Assembly: GCA_016932895.1 (NCBI GenBank)
Contig: JAFGCA010000624.1
Coordinates: forward strand, 1-15,313
Direction of reading: 5' to 3'
Source: Sedimentisphaerales bacterium
GTDB lineage: Bacteria > Planctomycetota > Phycisphaerae > Sedimentisphaerales > SG8-4
Length of the DNA stretch: 15,313 nucleotides
The position numbers and the translations under genes were made by a program. Within the stretch, counting starts at the first letter, position 1. Each line of letters begins with the position of its first letter. The notes under the pieces are model-generated. The model was not told where the DNA came from. It made no database searches and saw only the letters and a list, made by a program, of their open reading frames with translations. Of this stretch, positions 5,964-13,270 are shown one piece after another.

Positions 5964-8411
5964 TCACTCAGAATCCTGCAAGACGGTAAGCCTGGCGCGC
6001 CACTTTGCAGCCTCTTCCGGCTTGTTCCGAGCTTCGTAGAGACTCACCAACTGATTCAGCGAAGCGATACTGTCGGGATGTTCCGGGCCGAGCTTGGCCT
6101 CTCGACCGCGGAAGGCACCAAGCAACAGTCGTTCTGCGTCCTCGTAGCGTCCCTGTTCCCTGCGGAGCACACCCAGGTTGCTCCTTGACGTTAGTGACCA
6201 AGGGTGGTCGTCGCCGAGAGTTCGGCCGCTAATCTCCACTGCCGTTGTAAGAAGCGATTCGGCCTCGTCAAATCGATGCTGGGCCGTGTACAATTCCGCC
6301 AGGCCGTTCATGCAATCGACAGTGTCCCGATGTTCCTCGCCGCGTACGGTCTTGAGTCCTTCCAGCGCCTCGACAAACAACTCCTCGGCCTGTTCGTATC
6401 TGGCTTGATCAGCATGCACGCGGGCAAGCCCTCTGACCGACCAAAGAGCGTACGCATGCCACTTGCCGAGCACACGACGCTGGATTTCGAGGGTCTCGAG
6501 GTACAGCGTCTCTGCCTCATCATATCGCCCTTGCTGTCTATATATCCCGGCCAGATACTGCATGGTTATGGTTGTATACGGATTCTCCTTGTGCACGCGA
6601 CGCTCAATCTCAAGCGACTTGAGGTACGCTGCCTCTGCCTCGGCGTACCGCCCCTGCCTGTCGTATGCCTGACCGAGGTTGGGCATCGCGAGGTTCGCTT
6701 GCTGCTCGCCCAGAACACGACGGGTGGTCTGGACCCTTGTCAAAAACAACTGTTCGGCTTCCTTGTACCGGCCAAGATCCAGATGCGCAATACCAAGATC
6801 ATTTATGGACGCCAGTGTAGTCGGATGCTCGTCACCGAGTACGCGGCGGCTTATCTCAAGTTTCCTGGCCCACAGGCGCTCTGCCTCGCGGTATCGCCCC
6901 TGGTCGCAGTAGACCCAGCCAAGGAGTGCCATGGAAGCCAGCGTCTCGGCATGCTCGGCGCCGAATTGCTCGCGGTGTATCTGGAGGACACGTTGAAGAT
7001 GAGGTTCCGCTGCCTTCAACTCGCCAAGCATTCGATACGTCCAGCCCAGCGTCATACGGATGGGTGCCTCAGCCAGGGGCTCGTCCTTCAATCTGGTCCC
7101 GATGTTCTCCGAGGCGGTGTCAAGAAACGAGCGTACGGTTATTTCTCGGCCTTTGGCCTGGATCGGGTCGACTGACGCGAGAAGGTCTTCACACAAGAAA
7201 TCGCTCACGGCTTGTGAGATTTTCGCCTGTCGCTCGGCGTCAGCGCGGGCCCGAGCCTGACCTATGGCGAAGATTGTGGAGACCACGATGCCTGCCACAA
7301 GCACGAGCAGCAATGCGACGGCAGCACCCACCAGTGTGCGGTTTCGTCGCACAAACTTCTTCAACTTGTAGCCCGTGCCTGGAGGCCCGGCCATAAGGGC
7401 AGCGCCGCCAAGGTAGTTCCCAATATCATCGGCAAGCTCAGAGGCCGACTGATAGCGCTCGGCACGTTCCTTGCGCATCGCTTTCAGCGGGATCCACTCC
7501 AGTTCGCTGTGCAGGCGCCTCGCCAATGTCCCGACTTCGGCGCGGCGATGCCGGGCAATTACTGTGGCTTGCTCGCCCAAGCTCGTCAAGCGAGTACTCG
7601 GTGTCTTGGGCTCTTCTTCACGGATGATTCGTCGGATGTGTTCAATCCCCCCCGAGCGTAGAGTTGCGCTATCGAAGGGCAGGGTGCCCGTCAACAGTTC
7701 GTAGAGCACGGCACCGAGGGAGTAGACGTCCGAACGCGTGTCGATATCTTGAGCGGCCATCTCCGCCTGCTCGGGACTCATATACTCCGGCGTGCCAATG
7801 AACTGACCAGCCTCCGTATACAGTGTGCGACCTGTGAGAGGCTGACTGATCGCTTTGGCCACGCCGAAGTCGATGATCTTGGGGATGGCCTTGCTTCCCT
7901 CGGCGTATACCAGGATGTTCGAGGGCTTGATGTCACGGTGAATGATGCCCTTCTGGTGGGCGTGCTGGACCCCCTCGCATACTTGTTGGAAGAGTCCCAG
8001 TCGGTCATCGATGCTCAGTTTCTCGCGATCACAGTGTTCCGTGATGGGCAGACCTTTTACGTATTCCATCACGAAATACGGGTGGGCGGCCTCTGTCGTG
8101 CCGGCATTGTAGACTTGGGCGATATTGGGATGATCCAGCAGAGCCAGAGCTTGGCGTTCCGCTTCAAAGCGGGCGATCACTTCCTTGCTGTCCATCCCCG
8201 GCTTGATGACCTTGAGCGCCACGCGACGCCGGACAGGACTCTGTCGCTCGGCCAAATAGACGATCCCGTAGCCCCCTTCGCCAAGAATACCAATGAGTTT
8301 GTAGGGACCGATCTGTGCCCCCGGCCCCAAAGCGCCACCCCCGTAGGCAGCGGTGGGGACAGCCTCCTGCCCGTCTGGCTTGCGGCTTTTCTTGCCTTCC
8401 GGTTCGGCCAT
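5964..8411 (-). CDS. Membrane-anchored Ser/Thr protein kinase with extracytoplasmic TPR array
   Basis: 815 aa. The kinase domain spans about residues 37-333 with all key motifs: glycine loop GEGGYG (44-49), ATP lysine in VALKV (Lys67), HRDIKPSN (158-165, catalytic Asp160), DFG (181-183) and a GTPEYMSPE activation segment (206-214). It looks catalytically intact. The RIIREEEPKTPSTRL stretch and the EWIPLKAMRKERAERY region are typical of PknB-like kinases with TPR tails in Planctomycetota and Acidobacteriota. One transmembrane helix at about 359-383 (TLVGAAVALLLVLVAGIVVS) separates it from about nine 42-residue TPR units of kinesin-light-chain type (446-810; motif GRYxEAE, then LGxEHPxTL). The predicted topology is kinase inside, TPR outside: a sensor that phosphorylates unknown Ser/Thr targets. 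AAGGG lies about 8 nt before the ATG. G+C is lower than in flanking genes. Confidence 0.94.
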   Translation of the reverse strand: MAEPEGKKSRKPDGQEAVPTAAYGGGALGPGAQIGPYKLIGILGEGGYGIVYLAERQSPVRRRVALKVIKPGMDSKEVIARFEAERQALALLDHPNIAQVYNAGTTEAAHPYFVMEYVKGLPITEHCDREKLSIDDRLGLFQQVCEGVQHAHQKGIIHRDIKPSNILVYAEGSKAIPKIIDFGVAKAISQPLTGRTLYTEAGQFIGTPEYMSPEQAEMAAQDIDTRSDVYSLGAVLYELLTGTLPFDSATLRSGGIEHIRRIIREEEPKTPSTRLTSLGEQATVIARHRRAEVGTLARRLHSELEWIPLKAMRKERAERYQSASELADDIGNYLGGAALMAGPPGTGYKLKKFVRRNRTLVGAAVALLLVLVAGIVVSTIFAIGQARARADAERQAKISQAVSDFLCEDLLASVDPIQAKGREITVRSFLDTASENIGTRLKDEPLAEAPIRMTLGWTYRMLGELKAAEPHLQRVLQIHREQFGAEHAETLASMALLGWVYCDQGRYREAERLWARKLEISRRVLGDEHPTTLASINDLGIAHLDLGRYKEAEQLFLTRVQTTRRVLGEQQANLAMPNLGQAYDRQGRYAEAEAAYLKSLEIERRVHKENPYTTITMQYLAGIYRQQGRYDEAETLYLETLEIQRRVLGKWHAYALWSVRGLARVHADQARYEQAEELFVEALEGLKTVRGEEHRDTVDCMNGLAELYTAQHRFDEAESLLTTAVEISGRTLGDDHPWSLTSRSNLGVLRREQGRYEDAERLLLGAFRGREAKLGPEHPDSIASLNQLVSLYEARNKPEEAAKWRARLTVLQDSE

Positions 8412-8446
8412 AGCGATCCCTTTCGTCGGAACGAAGAGCCGCTCCT

Positions 8447-8475
8447 ATCTTAAGATCGGAACTGGGTTTCCGCAA
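8447..8475 (-). promoter_or_regulatory. Possible promoter of the kinase gene
   Basis: -35 TTGCGG (8475-8470), 17-bp spacer, -10 TAAGAT (8452-8447, 4 of 6), facing the kinase ATG at 8411. It lies in the 102-bp gap after the helicase stop and would give a leader of about 30 nt. The -35 match is weak. Confidence 0.4.
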
Positions 8476-8513
8476 CGCCCCAGAACCGCGTTTGCGAGAA
8501 TGCCGTTTCGACG

Positions 8514-10526
8514 CTAAGCATCGGAGGGGCTATCGGCGGTTGCCGGCGCGGGCGGTTTTGCGGGGATGATTTTGATGGTGCATGGGGGCAGAGCGGCGAG
8601 GAATTTCTGGCCGTAGCGTTTGTGGATGATGCGGCTGTCGAGGACCACGACGATGCCGCTGTCGACCTTGGTCCGCACGAGCCGGCCGAACCCCTGCTTG
8701 AACTTCAGGATCGCCGATGGGAGCTGGTAGTCGAAGAACGGGTTGCCGCCCTGCTGCTTGATTTGTTCGAGCCGGCCGGCCAAGAGCGGCTGGTCCGGCA
8801 CCGCGAACGGCAGCCGCATGATGATTACGTTCGACAGCGCCGCGCCCGGGACGTCGACGCCCTGCCAGAAGCTGTCGGTCCCGAAGAGCACGCAGCCACC
8901 CTCCGACTTGAAGTGCTCCAGCAACATGCGCCGGTCGAGATCCGCTCCCTGCTCCAGCAGGCGCAGACGGCTGTCGGCGAACCAGTCGCGGAGCGTCTCG
9001 GCCATCACACGCAACATCCGGTAGCTGGTGAAAAGGACGAAGGCCCTGCCCTCGGTCTGGAGCAGATACTTCTTCAGCACCTCCGAGGCCGTGGTGACGA
9101 AGTCGGCGGCGTTCGGGTCGGGCATGTCCTTTTCGATATAGAGAGTGACCTGCTTGCGATAGTCGAAAGGTGAATCCAGGCGGACGGCATCGAAATCGAC
9201 CAACCCGGTACGGCTCGCAAAGAAATCGAAGCCCGCGCCGACATCGCGGCCGCCCGTGCTCAACGTTGCGCTGGTCAGGATCACCGGCTCGTAATTGTCG
9301 AACAGACAACGCCGCACGTCCGGACCCACGTTCACCGGCGCCGCGCGCAGCCGAATCGCCGTCCGGGCCTTCTCACTGGCCTCGATCCAGTACACCCGGT
9401 CGCCCTGCTCCTGGACCAGGAAGGCCTTCAAGTCGTCCGCAAAACCGCGGCAGTGATCGGCGTCGCGACGCAGCTCGAACTTCTCGTCGTCGTCCTCGCT
9501 GCCCTCGGCCAGCCCGCTCAGGGCTTTCTGCAGATCGCGCAGATACGACGACAGCGTCTCATCGACGAAACTGCGGTGACAGCGCCCGTTGGTCTCCTCC
9601 TTGTGCGCCTCGTACCACGAGCGCACGCGGCGGAAAAATGCGGCCGATTCCCTGCCGGTCCGCGTCACAAGATCGACGACCTTGTCCGTATGACCGCGAG
9701 CGAGAAGCCCCCGGTGCGTGCGCGGGTTGTACAGATTGTCGAGTAGGAACTTGACCTGGTAGCTGCTGACGTGGATGCCGAAGTGCTCCTCGGCAACGCG
9801 CTCGATGTTGTGCGCCTCGTCGACGACCACGAAACGGTAGGCCGGCAGAAACCCGACCTTCTGCTCCTTGAGCACGAGGTCGCTGAACAACAGCGCGTGG
9901 TTGGCGATGACCAGATCGGCCTCTTTCCAGCGTCTGCGGGCCCGGCGATAATGGCACCGGCCGAAGTGCGGGCACTTGCGGCCGCGACAGTTGCCGTGCT
10001 CGCTCTTGACCGCGTCCCACGTCTGGCGGCTCGGCAGGAAGGACAGATCGCTGAGCGAGCCGTCCTCGGTTTTCTCGGCCCAGTCGCGAATGCGCTCCAG
10101 CTCGCCCCCGGTGGGTCCGAAGAGCCAGCGCTGCCGCCTCAGGGCAAAATCCAGACGACGATTGCAGAGGTAGTTGCCCCGGCCTTTGGCCAGAACCGCC
10201 TTGAACGATTGCGGCAGGCAGCGCAGCAGGAACGGGATGTCCTTGTAGGCCAACTGCTCCTGGAGTGTGATCGTGAACGTGCTGATCAGGGCCTTCTGAC
10301 CCGTTTCGGCGATCTGCTGCACGAGCGGAACGAGGTACGCAAAGCTCTTGCCGACGCCGGTCCCCGCCTCGACGGCCAGGTGCCGCCCTTTGGTGAAGGC
10401 CTGCTGAATCGCCGCGGCCATCGCGGTCTGCTGAGGCCGTACCTCATAGCCGGACAGGGAACGGGCGATGGGACCGTCCCGACCCAATATCTTCCCGGCA
10501 TCTATGGGTGAACCTTCTTGTATCAC
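8514..10526 (-). CDS. dinG: DinG/XPD-family Fe-S ATP-dependent DNA helicase
   Basis: 670 aa from GTG 10526. Superfamily 2 helicase with a Q-like motif YEVRPQQ (27-33), Walker A AGTGVGKS (54-61), DEAH box VVVDEAHN (233-240) and motif VI QGFGRLVR near the C-terminus. Four cysteines between Walker A and DEAH (Cys121 in NYLC, Cys180, Cys185, Cys191 in GNCRGRKCPHFGRC) fit the 4Fe-4S site of DinG, XPD and YoaA. Such enzymes unwind DNA 5' to 3' and clear R-loops, G-quadruplexes or stalled forks. There is no exonuclease domain as in Firmicutes DinG. The start is chosen by AAGGAG 10 nt upstream and by a promoter at 10586-10558; the in-frame ATG at 10691 lies upstream of that promoter and its extra 55 residues have no helicase character. 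The symbol marks the family; YoaA is the alternative. Confidence 0.92.
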   Translation of the reverse strand: MIQEGSPIDAGKILGRDGPIARSLSGYEVRPQQTAMAAAIQQAFTKGRHLAVEAGTGVGKSFAYLVPLVQQIAETGQKALISTFTITLQEQLAYKDIPFLLRCLPQSFKAVLAKGRGNYLCNRRLDFALRRQRWLFGPTGGELERIRDWAEKTEDGSLSDLSFLPSRQTWDAVKSEHGNCRGRKCPHFGRCHYRRARRRWKEADLVIANHALLFSDLVLKEQKVGFLPAYRFVVVDEAHNIERVAEEHFGIHVSSYQVKFLLDNLYNPRTHRGLLARGHTDKVVDLVTRTGRESAAFFRRVRSWYEAHKEETNGRCHRSFVDETLSSYLRDLQKALSGLAEGSEDDDEKFELRRDADHCRGFADDLKAFLVQEQGDRVYWIEASEKARTAIRLRAAPVNVGPDVRRCLFDNYEPVILTSATLSTGGRDVGAGFDFFASRTGLVDFDAVRLDSPFDYRKQVTLYIEKDMPDPNAADFVTTASEVLKKYLLQTEGRAFVLFTSYRMLRVMAETLRDWFADSRLRLLEQGADLDRRMLLEHFKSEGGCVLFGTDSFWQGVDVPGAALSNVIIMRLPFAVPDQPLLAGRLEQIKQQGGNPFFDYQLPSAILKFKQGFGRLVRTKVDSGIVVVLDSRIIHKRYGQKFLAALPPCTIKIIPAKPPAPATADSPSDA

Positions 10527-10536
10527 CGTCGTCGAG

Positions 10537-10542
10537 CTCCTT
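10537..10542 (-). promoter_or_regulatory. Shine-Dalgarno favouring a GTG start for the helicase
   Basis: AAGGAG on the minus strand, 10 nt before GTG 10526. No in-frame ATG lies nearby, so a GTG start is the best reading. Confidence 0.55.
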
Positions 10543-10557
10543 GGAAGAAACGAACCT

Positions 10558-10586
10558 ATGCTACGGCAAGGCAGCGCAACGTTCAA
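10558..10586 (-). promoter_or_regulatory. Possible promoter of the helicase gene
   Basis: -35 TTGAAC (10586-10581), 17-bp spacer, -10 TAGCAT (10563-10558); each box matches 4 of 6 bases. Transcription would start near 10551, about 25 nt before GTG 10526. Confidence 0.4.
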
Positions 10587-10724
10587 GACCAAAAGCAGAT
10601 CCGCAACACGCCGCCTGTGTGAAAGTCTGACGGCACTTGGGGTGGCAGCGTCAGGGCCGCAGGTCTTGGCGATGGCGCAAGGCCGCGGCAACCTTTATTC
10701 GCATACGAAGCGGAGAAGTCCACC

Positions 10725-10741
10725 AGCGCCAGGCTGGCGCT
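10725..10741. terminator. Hairpin downstream of the membrane-protein pair
   Basis: A perfect 7-bp stem (AGCGCCA / TGGCGCT) with a 3-nt loop lies 21 bp after the stop codon of the gene ending at 10763. No U tract follows on the minus strand, so it may be a weak or factor-assisted terminator or a 3'-end stabiliser rather than a classical intrinsic terminator. Confidence 0.35.
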
Positions 10742-10762
10742 TGACGCTGCCGCGCGCCGGCT

Positions 10763-13270
10763 CTACGGCGCATCGGGCAGGAGGGATCGCAGCAGCGTGA
10801 ATTGCAGCTCGAAGACGTTTCGCAGCGTCTCGGCGGGAACCACATCGCCGGTGACCCCCATCTTCGTGTCGGCGAAGCGCGAGCCGAAGCCGAGGACCGT
10901 AACCGTGCCCTGCCCGTGCCGGGCCGTGGCCGCTACCGGCGTCTGACCGATCGAGATCAGGGCCTCTGCACCCTCGACGGCGCAGGCGGAATCAACGGCA
11001 ACCGCGGGCCAGCCTTGCGGCACGGTCAACACACCGTTTGTCTGGGTGGCATGGTCGACGCGCAAGCCGAAGGGATGGAGCAGGGCGTTGGCTGTCGATG
11101 CAGTGTTGGCGGGTGAGTCCAGCACGAGCGCGTGCCCACCGGCGGTGACATACGCATCGAGCGCTTCGCGAAACTGCCGGCTCACCGACCCGGTGGGATA
11201 CGTGAACACCAGCAGGTCGCCGCCGAAAACCTGCGGCCCCCGGCGGCGCGCGGTGAACCAGCCTAACCGCAGAATCCAGCGTTCGAAGATCCCGAAGCCG
11301 TTTTCCCTTCCGGCGATGAAGCCGCTCCTGGACAGCGGGACATCGCAAATCGTGCGGTCGATGACGACGTGGGTGAAAGGCCGCACCGCTGCTGGCGGCG
11401 GCATGGCGCTGCGGTGCATCGCGCCAGCGCCAACCGCTCCCACGCTCCAGCCGCACGCGGCGGCGCCCAGGAGAACCAGCCACGCCCCCTGCCATTTCCT
11501 TGCCAGCACCGCCGCGCACAGGGCCAGCAGCACACCGACTCCGATTAGCAGCGGTCGCACGTCCCACGATGCGTTGCGGCAGTTGAGCCATTCGAGCATG
11601 CCCAGCATCAGCTCGGGCTTGCCCGGCTCGAACGTGGAGAAGTTCGAGAAGATCGTGGAATCCGTGAAGGCCGCCACCCGGCCGGCGCCGCACCGCATGG
11701 TCCAGAGCTGCACGAACGCCCCGTAGCGCGCCTCGGCGCGATCCTCGACCTGGGGATAAAAGTTGCTTGCATGATAGTCGGCGGGCAGGCTCCGCAGGCC
11801 CGTGCCGCGTATGGCCGCGCGGCCCTTGCTCGTGCCAGGATCGAGCGAACACGAAACGGCAAAATCCATCGCGGGCATATGCTGCACGATCGGATGCGGC
11901 ACCAGCGGCGACTCGTAGAGCTGGGTGAAGACGGTATCGATATCGAACAGGCAGTCGTAGCGGAAGCGCAAGCCGAACCGCGCCGCGATGTCGTTGAGAT
12001 ACGTCCCCGTGTTGAAGACGTTTGTGTGCTCGCCGACGAGCAGCAGCCCGCCGCCTTGCTGGACGAAGCGCTCGATCTCGTCGATTTCGGCGGCCTCGTA
12101 TCGGGCGGTCGGGACCTTGACCACGAGCACGTCGCAACGAGTCAGCGTGTTGGCGTCGATGGCCTCAGTCAACCGGCCCATCTCGTAGAACCGGGAGCAG
12201 TAATCGTAGATGCAGGCGTAGTTGTAGCCCGATTCGTGGCCGTACCACTCGGTGTCGTAGGGGCGGTCGGTGCGCTCCCAGGTGGAGCGGTGTTCGTCCA
12301 CCAGGATACGCCCGCTTTTGCGCCGTCCCGGCGGGTCCCACAGAACTCCCGCGGTCACCAGCAACGCGGCGAGGAAGGCCAGGGCGAGGGGAATCAACCG
12401 TCTGGAGAGCTTGATGCCGGGCGAAGCGCTACAACCTGCCTGCACGCGCGTGGGCCCCCGAACGAGGCAAACGGCCAGACACACCGGGCCGGCCAGCAGA
12501 AAGAGATGCATCCACGGGCTCCAGAACTGGCCCATGAGATTCAGCGTCGCGTCGTATTCGATCCGCAGCGCGCGGTGCATGAACACGGCCAGCAAAATCC
12601 CGACGCGCACCGGCAGCCAGATCGCCACCGACACCGCCAAGGCCGCCAGAGATTTCGGCAGACTCAAAGACCGCTGCTGCGAACGTCGGCACCAGGACAA
12701 ACACAGCAGCGTCACGCCACCCAGCAGGAAGCACAACGTCGCCGGGTCCAGCAGCAATTCCCACGTCGCGCCGAGAGGATGCACGCGCCGCATCGAGTGC
12801 AGAGCCAGGGTCGAGCCGTGCAGGGCCGCATCGATTCCCAACAGCTTTGCGACCGCATAGACGCCTTGCGCCAGCGGCTGCGGCAGCTCGTGCGACTGGG
12901 CCGTGACACTCTCATAGAACAGCAATCCCAGCGACTGCACCAGGAGGACGGCCCCGGCCGCTATGGCGGCACTTCCCAGTTTCGCGGGCCATCGGCGCGG
13001 AATGGGTGCGGCCAAGAGCAAGGCTCCGACGAACACAAGCAGGACGGCGGACCGATAGGGCCACGGCGCCAGCACCACCGCCGGAACGAATAGCACGGCG
13101 GCAGCGACCAAGCCGACCCGCCCGCATCGGGGGACGTCGATCCCGTAGAGAAGGACCGTGCCGACTGCGATCAGAACCGCCCACACGAGCCAATCGGCGT
13201 CATGGTAGTAGCTCAACCCAAAGAGCCACGAGGCGCTGAGCAACGCTAATCCGAGCCACGCCCGCCTCAT
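10763..13270 (-). CDS. Large membrane protein: exosortase-like N-terminus plus two GATase-like (DUF4350/GldG-type) domains
   Basis: 835 aa. Residues 1-311 hold about nine transmembrane helices. Residues 168-270 resemble the core of exosortase/archaeosortase proteins in layout: a loop-helix (ATWELLLDPATLCFLLGGV), then a helix with an embedded Arg (WLPVRVGILLAVF, Arg222), then a final helix. The Cys-Ser-Gly nucleophile motif is not seen at the expected place, so it is degenerate or only similar by chance. Residues 320-565 form a Rossmann-like domain (CDVLVVKVPTA; IERFVQQGGGLLLVGEHTN 400-417; GAGRVAAFTDST), like the GATase1-like part of DUF4350 and GldG proteins. Two more membrane helices (572-617) lead to a second, more diverged copy (632-835; GGDLLVFTYPTG, YVTAGGHALVLDSP, GQGTVTVLGFGS). 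The ATG overlaps the upstream stop as ATGA, with GGAGG 9 nt before it, so translational coupling is expected. Function unknown; an envelope complex with its neighbour is likely. Confidence 0.8.
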   Translation of the reverse strand: MRRAWLGLALLSASWLFGLSYYHDADWLVWAVLIAVGTVLLYGIDVPRCGRVGLVAAAVLFVPAVVLAPWPYRSAVLLVFVGALLLAAPIPRRWPAKLGSAAIAAGAVLLVQSLGLLFYESVTAQSHELPQPLAQGVYAVAKLLGIDAALHGSTLALHSMRRVHPLGATWELLLDPATLCFLLGGVTLLCLSWCRRSQQRSLSLPKSLAALAVSVAIWLPVRVGILLAVFMHRALRIEYDATLNLMGQFWSPWMHLFLLAGPVCLAVCLVRGPTRVQAGCSASPGIKLSRRLIPLALAFLAALLVTAGVLWDPPGRRKSGRILVDEHRSTWERTDRPYDTEWYGHESGYNYACIYDYCSRFYEMGRLTEAIDANTLTRCDVLVVKVPTARYEAAEIDEIERFVQQGGGLLLVGEHTNVFNTGTYLNDIAARFGLRFRYDCLFDIDTVFTQLYESPLVPHPIVQHMPAMDFAVSCSLDPGTSKGRAAIRGTGLRSLPADYHASNFYPQVEDRAEARYGAFVQLWTMRCGAGRVAAFTDSTIFSNFSTFEPGKPELMLGMLEWLNCRNASWDVRPLLIGVGVLLALCAAVLARKWQGAWLVLLGAAACGWSVGAVGAGAMHRSAMPPPAAVRPFTHVVIDRTICDVPLSRSGFIAGRENGFGIFERWILRLGWFTARRRGPQVFGGDLLVFTYPTGSVSRQFREALDAYVTAGGHALVLDSPANTASTANALLHPFGLRVDHATQTNGVLTVPQGWPAVAVDSACAVEGAEALISIGQTPVAATARHGQGTVTVLGFGSRFADTKMGVTGDVVPAETLRNVFELQFTLLRSLLPDAP

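Noticed and set aside
6204..7175. A 323-codon plus-strand open frame
   Set aside because: It is antisense to the TPR array of the kinase. Its repetition only mirrors the TPR repeats.
10527..10691. A 55-residue N-terminal extension of the helicase from ATG 10691
   Set aside because: It would start upstream of the predicted promoter, and its sequence has no helicase features. The GTG at 10526 has a good ribosome site.
11771..13093. A 440-codon plus-strand open frame
   Set aside because: It is antisense to the 835-aa membrane protein. Its product is Arg/Gln/His-rich and low in complexity, as expected for a shadow frame.
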